Assembly: GCF_009795715.1 (NCBI RefSeq)
Contig: NZ_WTCR01000004.1
Coordinates: forward strand, 310,001-374,000
Direction: 5' to 3'
DNA: 64,000 nucleotides
From: Labilibaculum euxinicum
GTDB taxonomy: Bacteria > Bacteroidota > Bacteroidia > Bacteroidales > Marinifilaceae
The translations under genes and the position numbers were made by a program. Below are positions 37,829-46,187 of this stretch, piece by piece; the stretch's first letter is position 1; each line of letters opens with the position of its first letter. Under the pieces are notes generated by a model. That model worked only from the letters and a program-made list of their open reading frames with translations. It did no database searches and was not told where the DNA came from.

Positions 37829-38262
37829 TGTTGTTTGTCTTTTTTCCGAAATTAATCGAAATGAATTAATGATTTGTTAGTGTTTAGAAGGAATATAATT
37901 CCTTGTCGATAAAGTATTTACTCCCCCTTGAAAAGATGATGCACCACAAAAAAAATAAAATTACAGATTCCCGAAAGTGCAGGTTCAAAATTAGACAAAT
38001 CAGCATATTAAAAAAATTATTTCCTGCATAATTCATCCTTAAATGAATATTTATAAAGCATATAGAAAATTGACCAATTAAAATCCCAAATCCCATTACA
38101 TTCTTACAAAACTCATGAAGCTGTAAAAACCAATAATCATCTTGTAAAAATCGCAACTCACCTTTCAATAAGCGCATAAAATCTAAATTCTAAATTTTCA
38201 TTTCGCAACTTAAGGCATTTATTGTAAATTTAACATTGCAATTAACCCAAACCCAAACTATC
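37829..38262. other. Intergenic region of 434 nt, no secure gene
   Basis: This A+T-rich gap separates divergent glyA and the membrane-protein pair. A 97-codon frame on the minus strand (37884-38177) is rich in Phe, Ile, Leu and Cys and looks like chance translation. TAAATTTA at 38225-38232 may be a variant -7 element for the downstream gene (compare 39384-39391). Confidence 0.4.
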
Positions 38263-38745
38263 ATGGAAATCGTAGACATTAACCCTAAACAAAGACCAGG
38301 ACTATTAACTGCCTTGTGCATTCTTACCTTTATTGGAAGTGGATTCGGTGTTTTAAAAAATATCCTTGGGATGATTATGTCTCCTCTCCAAAATCTGCTC
38401 GATCCTGAGTTCTTTGAAAACGCATTGGACGATGTTCATGATGAGTATGCCCGAAAATTTGTAGAACAGGCAGTGGCAATGGGACAAAAAGCACTTCAAC
38501 ATATTTTTGAAATTTCACTGACTCAATTCATATTGTATGCGGCAAGCTTAACAGGTGCCATTCTAATGTTTCAATTAAAAAAGACAGGGTTTTACATCTA
38601 TTCGGCAGCTCAGGTGTTGCTTCTCTTTGTAGCTCCTGTGTTTATTGGATTTAACTTATTTGTTAATATTGGAATCTTATTTGGAAGTATATTCACCATA
38701 CTATTTATTGCCCTTTATGCTATCAACCTTAATAAAATGAATTAA
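38263..38745 (+). CDS. Four-helix membrane protein, paralogue 1 (hypothetical)
   Basis: 160 residues from the ATG at 38263, chosen because the second paralogue starts with the same context (AACTATNATGGAA). After a polar start (PKQRPGLLTALCILTFIGSG) there are about four helices; a long loop after the first contains many acidic residues. The protein ends in ALYAINLNKMN. The family is unrecognised. It lies 34 nt upstream of a homologue with matching ends (see 38780), so the two are a tandem duplication and probably an operon. Confidence 0.75.
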   Translation: MEIVDINPKQRPGLLTALCILTFIGSGFGVLKNILGMIMSPLQNLLDPEFFENALDDVHDEYARKFVEQAVAMGQKALQHIFEISLTQFILYAASLTGAILMFQLKKTGFYIYSAAQVLLLFVAPVFIGFNLFVNIGILFGSIFTILFIALYAINLNKMN

Positions 38746-38779
38746 TTAATAATTATTATCCCTAAAAAACCAAACTATT

Positions 38780-39286
38780 ATGGAAGAAAATGTAACAACT
38801 ATCGAAGCCCCTAAAAAAAGACCAACTTTCTTAACCGTTCTTTGTATACTCTCATTTATTGGTAGTGGTGGATTTGGTTTATTAAACTCTTTATACACCT
38901 ACGTAACTTTTGAAAGTTCTTACCCAGCTAAAATTGAACAAGCAACTGAAGGGCTTGAAAAAATGAAAGAAGCTGGAATGGAATCTGGATTTTTTTACAG
39001 TATGACAGAAAATGGTATTATACAACTAAACGCATTGTCTGAAAATCTGGAATTGATAACTGGAGTAAATTGTTTATTTGCAATACTAAGTTTGGTAGGA
39101 ATATTTATGATGTTTAAATTGAAAAAGAACGGTTTCTATCTGTACCTAATTGCTAATCTTTTCTGGCTATTAGTTCCTCTTGCTTTAATTGATTTTGATG
39201 CAATGTTATCTATGACAATTATAGGTGCAATTATAACTACCGTATTTGTAATTATGTACGCCGTAAACCTTAAACATATGGAATAA
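38780..39286 (+). CDS. Four-helix membrane protein, paralogue 2 (hypothetical)
   Basis: 168 residues. It shares with the upstream paralogue the start KKRPTFLTVLCILSFIGSGG, the FKLKKNGFYLY segment (FQLKKTGFYIY upstream) and the end YAVNLKHME (YAINLNKMN upstream); the loops differ freely. The two copies therefore share an ancestor but have diverged well. Function unknown. A terminator follows. Confidence 0.75.
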   Translation: MEENVTTIEAPKKRPTFLTVLCILSFIGSGGFGLLNSLYTYVTFESSYPAKIEQATEGLEKMKEAGMESGFFYSMTENGIIQLNALSENLELITGVNCLFAILSLVGIFMMFKLKKNGFYLYLIANLFWLLVPLALIDFDAMLSMTIIGAIITTVFVIMYAVNLKHME

Positions 39287-39311
39287 TAAATCCATTACGG
39301 TTTTATAGACA

Positions 39312-39337
39312 AGCCACTCATTTCGAGTGGCTTTTTT
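39312..39337 (+). terminator. Terminator of the four-helix membrane protein pair
   Basis: Arms AGCCACTC (39312-39319) and GAGTGGCT (39325-39332), 5-nt loop, then a T run to 39337. Confidence 0.85.
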
Positions 39338-39381
39338 AATACTTTTTAAAATTATTTAACTCGGAATAAAATCACTCTTTT

Positions 39382-39393
39382 TGTAAATTTACA
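39382..39393. promoter_or_regulatory. 12-bp palindrome upstream of the secreted protein gene
   Basis: TGTAAATTTACA is a perfect palindrome about 30 nt before the start codon. It contains TAAATTTA, a near match to the TAnnTTTG -7 element, also seen in front of the upstream membrane-protein gene. It may be a promoter, an operator or both. Confidence 0.3.
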
Positions 39394-39422
39394 GTGATAT
39401 TGGAAACTAAACTTTACTTAAA

Positions 39423-39983
39423 ATGAGAACTAAATATGTATTTTTTGTTTTGATCTTACTGTTTTCCCTTTCCGGATTTTCTCAAAACAATAATAAAAAA
39501 ACAAAACCCAACGAGGACATTAAAGTCAATAAGGAATTTGATAAAGATGGAAACCTGATTCGATATGATTCCACCTATGTTTATACTTGGTCATCGGATA
39601 GCTGCCACCAGATTACTCCCGACTCTGCCTTTCATAATTTTTCGGACATCCATGAGATGAGAAAAAAGATGCAGGAACAATTGGAGCATTTTTTTAATCA
39701 GGACAGTTCGGGAAACAACCAGTTTCTCCATCCATTTTTCAACGAAGATTTCTTTAATAATGATTTTTTCTCCCGTGATTCCAGTCACAATGATATTCTT
39801 CAAAAAATGGAGAAAATGATGGAAGAGCACATGAATTTTTCTAAGGGACACAATGATAAGATGCATCGAAATCTTGACTCATTACACAATGATTTTATGA
39901 AAAAGCAAAAAAGATATTTTCAACAAAGAGATTCTATATATTGGAAGCATCAGAATGATGAAAGTAAATCTATCGATTTGTAA
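39423..39983 (+). CDS. Secreted acidic/His-rich protein (hypothetical)
   Basis: 186 residues with a Sec signal peptide (MRTKYVFFVLILLFSLSGFSQ). The rest is polar: FDKDGNLIRYDSTYVYTW, then a region rich in Asp, Asn, Phe and His (HPFFNEDFFNNDFF), then a charged helical C-terminus with Met and His residues and three HND triplets. This composition could suit metal binding or a periplasmic stress sensor, but no family was recognised. It is convergent with the first ClC gene, with a 37-nt gap. Confidence 0.7.
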   Translation: MRTKYVFFVLILLFSLSGFSQNNNKKTKPNEDIKVNKEFDKDGNLIRYDSTYVYTWSSDSCHQITPDSAFHNFSDIHEMRKKMQEQLEHFFNQDSSGNNQFLHPFFNEDFFNNDFFSRDSSHNDILQKMEKMMEEHMNFSKGHNDKMHRNLDSLHNDFMKKQKRYFQQRDSIYWKHQNDESKSIDL

Positions 39984-40020
39984 ACCTTGCAGCAAGAACA
40001 GTTCCTTTACAGGAAAATAC

Positions 40021-41805
40021 TTAATCGGCAGTAATATCTAACAAGTGCTGCCGATAAGCAGAAAACAATTTGGATTTTGAAACAAATCCTACGTATTTGC
40101 CCTGATCCAAAACCGGTAAATTCCAGACTCCTGTTTCCTTAAATTTGGCCAACACTTTTTCCATTGAGTCTGTAAAAGCAATTGAAGCGGGTGGCATAAT
40201 CATAAAATTACTAATTGGCATAGAATACAATTCGCTGTTGAACATGATTTCACGAACTTCATCGAGCAAAATGATCCCAATTAAATAACCTTCTTCGGTA
40301 AGCACTGGAAATATATTCCTCTTCGATTTGGATATAACTTTCACCAGATCACCTAAATTCCCATCTTCCGAAATGCTTATTAAATCTGTTTCAATCACTT
40401 TCGACAGTTTCATAAAACGTAAAACAGCCAGATCCTTATTGTGAGTAATCAACTCTCCCCTCTTAGCCAACTGAGCAGTAATAATTGACTCTTTTTGCAA
40501 ACTTTTTACGGTAATAAAAGAAATAGTAGTTGACAGCATCAGTGGAACAATGAGCTCATATCCACTCGTTATTTCTGCTATCAAAAAGATTCCGGTTAGT
40601 GGTGCATGTAAAACGCCGCCAAGAACACTTGCCATACCAACCAATGTGAAATTACTCTCTGAGAGTGGCTCCCCCAACTCGAAATGATTGTATACAAATA
40701 CAAACAAAAAACCCAGCATCGCTCCTGTAAACACCGAAGGAGCAAAAATCCCGCCTATTCCACCTGCACCTAAAGTAATTGAGGCAGCAATCACTTTAAA
40801 AAAAACCAAAGCTCCAATAAAAATGACTACCATATACCAAACATCAGTATAATCTTCAAATAAACTTGAACGAAAAACCTCTGCAAGATTTCCACCCACC
40901 AATGCTTTTACTGTGTTATAACCTTCTCCATATAAAGCGGGAAAATAAAATATGAGTATTCCTAAAGAAAGTCCTCCAATCAGCATTTTGTTTCTCAGAA
41001 ACTTAAATTGTTCAAATCGTTTTTCAATCCAAAGAAATGTTTTGGTGAAATAAACAGAAACAAGTCCTGAGAGAATGCCCAGTAAAATAAAAAAGGGAAT
41101 ATCCCGTATCACAAAAGGATGAATGATAGCAAACTCAATCAATATATCCTCATCCAAAAAAAGCTTTGTTGTTATTGCCCCGCTAACCGAGGCCATTAGT
41201 AAGGGTATTAAGGAAAACCGAGACAAATCGATTAACAATACCTCCAAAGCAAATACAATGGCTGCAATAGGAGTATTAAAAATAGCAGCAATTGCTCCCG
41301 ATGCACCACAAGCCAACATCAGGGTAATTTCTTTGTAGTCTAAATGAAAATTACGCCCCATATTCGATCCGATAGCCGCTCCCGAAGAAATGATTGGAGA
41401 CTCGAGACCGATACTACCTCCAAATCCTGCAGTGATAATGGCTCCTATAACGGATGAATAGGTTTTGTGCAATTTAACAATACTATTTCTTTTTGATATT
41501 GCATGTAATAGTGATGTGAGATTGTGTTTTGCAAGATCGCGAAGAATGTATTTTCTGAATACCAAAGTAAGGCCAACCCCAATCATCGGGTACAGAAAAA
41601 ACAAATAATTCTGATAACTCCAATTGATTCCTTCCAGCAAAAACTCACGTCCGCGATAGACTGCTGTTTTCAATACAAGTGCAGTCATTCCGGAAGCAAT
41701 ACCGATAAGTACGCTCAGAATTAAAATAAAACTCCGATTGTTGATGTGACGCAGTCTCCATATTAGAAATCGACGCCATCGCGTGTTTCCGATCATGAAA
41801 TTCAA
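40021..41805 (-). CDS. ClC chloride channel/transporter with C-terminal CBS pair (paralogue 1)
   Basis: 594 residues: ClC membrane domain (about 1-440) plus two CBS domains. The gating glutamate is Glu135 (SVGLESP) and the GGIFAP anion-site motif is present. At the position of the E. coli ClC proton glutamate (E203) the sequence is LEV, i.e. Val189. The Tyr of the central gate in related copies (SIYT) is Ile here (SIIT). The N-terminal anion motif (GxGIP in E. coli) has decayed to KHNLTS. Of the three tandem ClC copies this has drifted most. The terminator of paralogue 2 lies upstream, so it should have its own promoter. Confidence 0.9.
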   Translation of the reverse strand: MNFMIGNTRWRRFLIWRLRHINNRSFILILSVLIGIASGMTALVLKTAVYRGREFLLEGINWSYQNYLFFLYPMIGVGLTLVFRKYILRDLAKHNLTSLLHAISKRNSIVKLHKTYSSVIGAIITAGFGGSIGLESPIISSGAAIGSNMGRNFHLDYKEITLMLACGASGAIAAIFNTPIAAIVFALEVLLIDLSRFSLIPLLMASVSGAITTKLFLDEDILIEFAIIHPFVIRDIPFFILLGILSGLVSVYFTKTFLWIEKRFEQFKFLRNKMLIGGLSLGILIFYFPALYGEGYNTVKALVGGNLAEVFRSSLFEDYTDVWYMVVIFIGALVFFKVIAASITLGAGGIGGIFAPSVFTGAMLGFLFVFVYNHFELGEPLSESNFTLVGMASVLGGVLHAPLTGIFLIAEITSGYELIVPLMLSTTISFITVKSLQKESIITAQLAKRGELITHNKDLAVLRFMKLSKVIETDLISISEDGNLGDLVKVISKSKRNIFPVLTEEGYLIGIILLDEVREIMFNSELYSMPISNFMIMPPASIAFTDSMEKVLAKFKETGVWNLPVLDQGKYVGFVSKSKLFSAYRQHLLDITAD

Positions 41806-41852
41806 TTGGTTTAGTCCTAATTTAATAAATTGAATCTTAATATCAGTTATTT

Positions 41853-41896
41853 ACAAAAAAAAGAAAAGTCCATTTCGCAATTGCAAAATGGACTTT
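41853..41896 (-). terminator. Terminator between ClC paralogues 2 and 1
   Basis: Arms AAAGTCCATTT (41865-41875) and AAATGGACTTT (41886-41896) with a 10-nt loop; A-rich 41853-41862 supplies the T tract on the minus strand. It lies 28 nt past the stop of paralogue 2. Confidence 0.85.
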
Positions 41897-41924
41897 AACG
41901 AATCTAATAACCATTCGTAAATAT

Positions 41925-43700
41925 CTATTCATCCGAGAAATGCACCAAAACTCTTCTGTAGACATTGAATATTTTCGCTTTTGAGACAAACCCCAAATAT
42001 TTTTCATCCTGTACAACCGGAAGGTTCCAAGCTCCTGTTTCTTCAAATTTTCGCATCACCTTATCCATAGGTGCATCAACATCCAAAATTGCAGGTGGCA
42101 TAATCATTAAACTCCACACGTATGTATCATCGTACATCTCAGGACTAAACATGATGTCTCTGATATCATCCAACAACACTATTCCCAACAATTTCTCATC
42201 CTCATCAACTACAGGGAAAATATTTCGTTGTGAATGCGAAATAATCTTCACTAATTCTCCTAAAGTTGCGTTCGGATTCACTCGTTTCAAATCCGTCTCG
42301 ATCACTTTACCCATTTTCATAAGTGTAAGAACCGCTTTGTCCTTATTATGAGTAATCAGCTCGCCGCGTTTTGCCAATCGTTTGGTGTAAATTGAATGTG
42401 GCTCAAAATACATGATTGTAAGATAGGCTATGGTTGCTGTAATCATGATTGGTACAAACAATGCGTAGCCACCGGTGATTTCAACAATAAGGAATATTGC
42501 TGTAAGAGGCGCGTGCATAACACCTGCCATCATCCCTGCCATCCCGATAAGGGTAAAATTGCTTTCGGAAAGCTTAATAAAATTAAATCCGTTAATTACC
42601 CGGGCCACAAAAAATCCGGCAACAGCTCCCAAAAATAAAGAAGGTGCAAAAATACCTCCAACCCCTCCACTACCAGTAGTAACAGTTGAGGCAATCACCT
42701 TAAAACCAATAACCAGCACCACATATCCTAACAACAGCCAATAATTGTCTTTCAGAAAATAGAATATACTATTATTTACTAAATCAGTATGATTGCCATT
42801 CAGCAACGATTGAATGGTGTTATAACCTTCTCCATAAAGCGGAGGAAATAAGAAAATCATTATCCCCAGCAAAATACCTCCAACAACCATTTTTCGATAA
42901 CAGTTGGTAATCTTTCCAAATATAGATTCCAGATACATTGAAAAGCGGGTAAAATAAAGAGAAACCAAACCTGCGAAAACACCTAAAATGATATAGTAAG
43001 GAATATTATTAATCACAAAAGGAGTTGTAACATCGTAGCTTAACAAGACAGCTTTCCCCATAAAAAAATAGGTAACACTGGCTCCGGTAATCGATGAAAT
43101 TAAAAGAGGAATTAAAGAAGCCATGGTTAAATCGAGCATGAGAACTTCCAATGTGAAAATCATTCCTGCCATAGGAGCTTTAAAAATACCACCAATTGCA
43201 CCTGCTGCACCACATCCAATCATTAAAGTTACAATTTTGTAATTCATGTGGAATAAGCGAGCCAGATTCGAACCAATGGATGCTCCTGTAAGTACTACCG
43301 GTGCCTCAGCTCCAACCGATCCACCAAAACCAATTGTTAAAGTACTGGCGATAATTGAAGAGTAGTTGTTATGAGATTTTATCTGAGAATTCTTCTTCGA
43401 AATTGCGTACAGGATCCGCGACACACCATGACCAATATTATCCTTAACAAAGAACTTCACGAACAAAACTGTCAATAAAATTCCAATTGCCGGATAAGCC
43501 AAATACAGTAGATTGGCAGAATCAACATGCAATCGATGCGTTAAAAAATGGTGTGTAAAATGAATTGCATTCTTTAACAGAAGCGCGGCCAAACCACTTA
43601 CAAGACCCACTAAAAAACTTAAAAGTAGAACGAACTGTCGTTCCTTGATGTTCTTCACTCTCCAAATTAAAAACCGGGAAAGCAAGCTTTTATTCTTCAT
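41925..43700 (-). CDS. ClC chloride channel/transporter with C-terminal CBS pair (paralogue 2)
   Basis: 591 residues from the ATG at 43698-43700, chosen because the other copies start at the same place (MKNKSLLSRFLIWRVK); an upstream ATG would add 11 residues. The gating Glu is E132 (SVGAEAP), LEV puts Val186 at the proton-glutamate site, GGIFAP is present and the gate Tyr is kept (SIYT). The first anion motif reads GHGVS. The CBS pair follows (VIETDLKRVNPNATLGELVKI). Confidence 0.9.
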   Translation of the reverse strand: MKNKSLLSRFLIWRVKNIKERQFVLLLSFLVGLVSGLAALLLKNAIHFTHHFLTHRLHVDSANLLYLAYPAIGILLTVLFVKFFVKDNIGHGVSRILYAISKKNSQIKSHNNYSSIIASTLTIGFGGSVGAEAPVVLTGASIGSNLARLFHMNYKIVTLMIGCGAAGAIGGIFKAPMAGMIFTLEVLMLDLTMASLIPLLISSITGASVTYFFMGKAVLLSYDVTTPFVINNIPYYIILGVFAGLVSLYFTRFSMYLESIFGKITNCYRKMVVGGILLGIMIFLFPPLYGEGYNTIQSLLNGNHTDLVNNSIFYFLKDNYWLLLGYVVLVIGFKVIASTVTTGSGGVGGIFAPSLFLGAVAGFFVARVINGFNFIKLSESNFTLIGMAGMMAGVMHAPLTAIFLIVEITGGYALFVPIMITATIAYLTIMYFEPHSIYTKRLAKRGELITHNKDKAVLTLMKMGKVIETDLKRVNPNATLGELVKIISHSQRNIFPVVDEDEKLLGIVLLDDIRDIMFSPEMYDDTYVWSLMIMPPAILDVDAPMDKVMRKFEETGAWNLPVVQDEKYLGFVSKAKIFNVYRRVLVHFSDE

Positions 43701-44039
43701 TTCTAAAAAATCAACGTTTATGTCTAACGACATTATTAATACGTATTGGTCGGATGGCTGAAGAAGTCAGGCGACCCTATAGAGAATTACATAAAAAAAT
43801 CCAGCGATTTTATTAATCTTATGTATCCCATTGATTATCTGAACTTATTAGACTATACATTTATATAACAGCTCTTCAAATGGAGTGCAAAAGTAACAGA
43901 TAATTAGTAAGGAGAAAACCTTTTGACAGGAAATTTTATAAACTTTTCCCAATGCAAATTAAATCACTGACAATCAGCACAAACAAAGCAAACGTTTGTT
44001 ATATCACAGTATAAGAAACAATCTTAATTTTCGATCTTA
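43701..44039. other. Gap of 339 nt between ClC paralogues 3 and 2
   Basis: No gene seen. Palindrome CAAACGTTTG (43989-43998) is a possible operator. The gap probably carries the paralogue 2 promoter; no convincing terminator for paralogue 3 was found. Confidence 0.4.
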
Positions 44040-45815
44040 TTAATCTTCTGAAAAATGTTTTAACATACGACGGTAAGTAGAAAAAATTTGTGCCCTCGAT
44101 ACGCATCCACAATACTTACCTTCATTAAGAACAACTAAGTTAAATTTATCGGAATACTGATACTTACTGGCCACATCAGCCATCGACTCGTCGTGCTGAA
44201 TAACAACCTCAGGAACAACCATCAAATCCCGAACAAATACTTCATCATACTTCTCCGGCTGAAACATGATCTCCCGGATATCATCCAGTTTTACAATGCC
44301 TTGAAAATTATTAGCTTCATCAATTACAATAAATATGTTTCGATGTGCTTTAGCAATAATTTTCACCAATTCACCTAATGTGGAATCTGAATTTACGGTA
44401 CTAAAGTCTTTCTCTATTAATCTGGTAACACGCATCAACGACAGCACATTTTGGTCTTTATCATGTGTCATTAACTCCTTGCGTCTGGCTAACTGTATTG
44501 TATAAACAGAATGTGTTTCGAAGGTTTTTACGGTAGCATATGAAACCGTAGCTGTAATCATCAGAGGAACAAACAATTGATATCCTCCTGATATATCGGC
44601 AATCAAAAATAATCCGGTTAGCGGCGCATGCAATACTCCCGCAATCATTCCTGCCATACCAATAAGAGCAAAATTATTAACCTCTAAATTCCGTAGTCCC
44701 AGATGCTGCACAAGTTTAGCAAACAAAACTCCTGCATTAACACCCATGAACAGTGTTGGTGCGAAAATACCACCTATACCACCTGCTCCAAAAGTAATTG
44801 AAGAGGCAATTACTTTAAAAAATATCACCATGACCAACAAAACAATAATCATCCAAAAACTATCCTGAAAAGAATAGAAAAATGAATTATTATACAAATA
44901 AGAGTAATTTCCAGACAGAGAGGAATTTATCGCATCGTAACCTTCACCAAATAAAGAAGGAAAAAAGAAGATAATAACTCCAAGTGATAATCCTCCAAAA
45001 ATTAATCTCTTATAAATCGAATCAATCTTCTCAAAAATACCATGTATAAACATGTAACACTTTGTAAAATAAGTAGCAATCAGACCGGTGAAAATCCCCA
45101 AAACAATGTAGTAAGGTAAATCCGACATAATGAACCCGTTTTGCACCTTAAAAGGGTACAAAACATCCATTCCCAGAAAGAAATAAGAGGTAATAATAGC
45201 TGATGCAGATGCTAACAAAAGCGGAACTAAAGACCACATGGTAAGATCAAGCATAATTACTTCCAAAGCAAAAACAATTGCGGCAATCGGCGCTTTAAAA
45301 ATGGCAGCCATTGCTCCCGCACAGGCACACCCCAAAAGCAATGTAATATGCTTGTAATTTAAGTGGAATAAGCGACCAATATTTGAACCAAGAGCAGCTC
45401 CGGTCGCCACGCTTGGTCCTTCCAAACCAACAGAACCACCAAATCCAACTGTTAGAGCCGATGTTACAACTGATGAGAACATATTGTGGCGGCTAATTTG
45501 AGCATTGGATTTTGAAATGCCATACAGTACATTAGGTATACCATGCCGAACCGGACGTCTGATTACATATTTTATAAATAAAACGGCCATTAAAATTCCA
45601 ATAGTGGGATAAATAACGTACAGAATATTTTCATATTCCGGTGAAGAATTACGGTGAAGAAGAGAACTAATAAAATGCACAGAATTTTTAATAATTACTG
45701 CTGCTATTCCCGATGTTACACCAATAATAATGGCTAACATTGAAATAAACTGACGATTATTTATGTGCTTTAAACGCCAAACCAAAAAACGACCTAATAA
45801 TGATTTTTTTTTCAC
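44040..45815 (-). CDS. ClC chloride channel/transporter with C-terminal CBS pair (paralogue 3)
   Basis: 591 residues. It is the least degenerate copy: gating Glu132 in SVGLEGP, anion motifs HGIPN and GGIFAP, and the gate Tyr in SVYT. As in the other two, the proton-glutamate position is Val186 (ALEVIM). Two CBS domains form the cytoplasmic C-terminus and may bind nucleotides. ClC proteins form dimers that pass chloride, either as channels or 2Cl-/H+ exchangers; Val at this site is typical of channel-type members, although some exchangers also lack this Glu. Confidence 0.92.
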   Translation of the reverse strand: MKKKSLLGRFLVWRLKHINNRQFISMLAIIIGVTSGIAAVIIKNSVHFISSLLHRNSSPEYENILYVIYPTIGILMAVLFIKYVIRRPVRHGIPNVLYGISKSNAQISRHNMFSSVVTSALTVGFGGSVGLEGPSVATGAALGSNIGRLFHLNYKHITLLLGCACAGAMAAIFKAPIAAIVFALEVIMLDLTMWSLVPLLLASASAIITSYFFLGMDVLYPFKVQNGFIMSDLPYYIVLGIFTGLIATYFTKCYMFIHGIFEKIDSIYKRLIFGGLSLGVIIFFFPSLFGEGYDAINSSLSGNYSYLYNNSFFYSFQDSFWMIIVLLVMVIFFKVIASSITFGAGGIGGIFAPTLFMGVNAGVLFAKLVQHLGLRNLEVNNFALIGMAGMIAGVLHAPLTGLFLIADISGGYQLFVPLMITATVSYATVKTFETHSVYTIQLARRKELMTHDKDQNVLSLMRVTRLIEKDFSTVNSDSTLGELVKIIAKAHRNIFIVIDEANNFQGIVKLDDIREIMFQPEKYDEVFVRDLMVVPEVVIQHDESMADVASKYQYSDKFNLVVLNEGKYCGCVSRAQIFSTYRRMLKHFSED

Positions 45816-46089
45816 TCTAAAATTTAAATAAAACCAATCTCATGATTCCAACGCAACCAATTGCCAATCATTCACCAAATTCCTTCATTCGAAGCTTAAA
45901 ATAAAGAATATCTTCCTTAAGATACAAGAAGCAACTCCCTAATCGAAAAAATAATCCAATGCAATCTGATATATATAATAGATCTAAAGAACATCTGTCA
46001 GATCACATTACTACGTTCAAAAGAGTAACAAGTTGAATAGGTATGCTTAAAATCATACTTCCACGTCTTATTCTTATCAAGAATTTTTC

Positions 46090-46097
46090 TAAATTTG
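46090..46097 (+). promoter_or_regulatory. -7 element upstream of the flavin oxidoreductase gene
   Basis: TAAATTTG matches TAnnTTTG. The transcript start would lie near 46104, shortly before the hairpin at 46121-46160. Confidence 0.5.
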
Positions 46098-46120
46098 CAT
46101 TATCACCGATTCATATTAAC

Positions 46121-46160
46121 AGACACAAGCATACAATCTTTGTTCTTGTGTCTTTTTTTG
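46121..46160 (+). terminator. Terminator-like hairpin in the 5' leader of the flavin oxidoreductase gene
   Basis: Arms AGACACAAG (46121-46129) and CTTGTGTCT (46145-46153) pair perfectly with a 15-nt loop and are followed directly by seven more T residues. No plus-strand gene lies upstream, so it sits in the leader of the gene at 46188, between its -7 element and its start codon. It may act as an attenuator or end a short RNA. Confidence 0.6.
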
Positions 46161-46187
46161 ATTGAATAACATTAGATTCTAAAGAAA

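Larger units (their letters stand above)
45816..46187. other. Gap of 372 nt upstream of the flavin oxidoreductase, holding promoter and hairpin
   Basis: No protein gene is seen. The right end holds a -7 element and a terminator-like hairpin (separate entries). The rest should include the promoter of ClC paralogue 3. Confidence 0.5.

Noticed and set aside
37884-38177. 97-residue open frame on the minus strand between glyA and the membrane-protein pair
   Set aside because: Composition (Phe, Ile, Leu, Cys) looks like translated A+T-rich intergenic DNA, with no domain and no supporting spacing.
43989-43998. CAAACGTTTG palindrome as a LacI-type operator
   Set aside because: Only 10 bp, one copy and no LacI-type regulator in the window; kept as a note on the gap.
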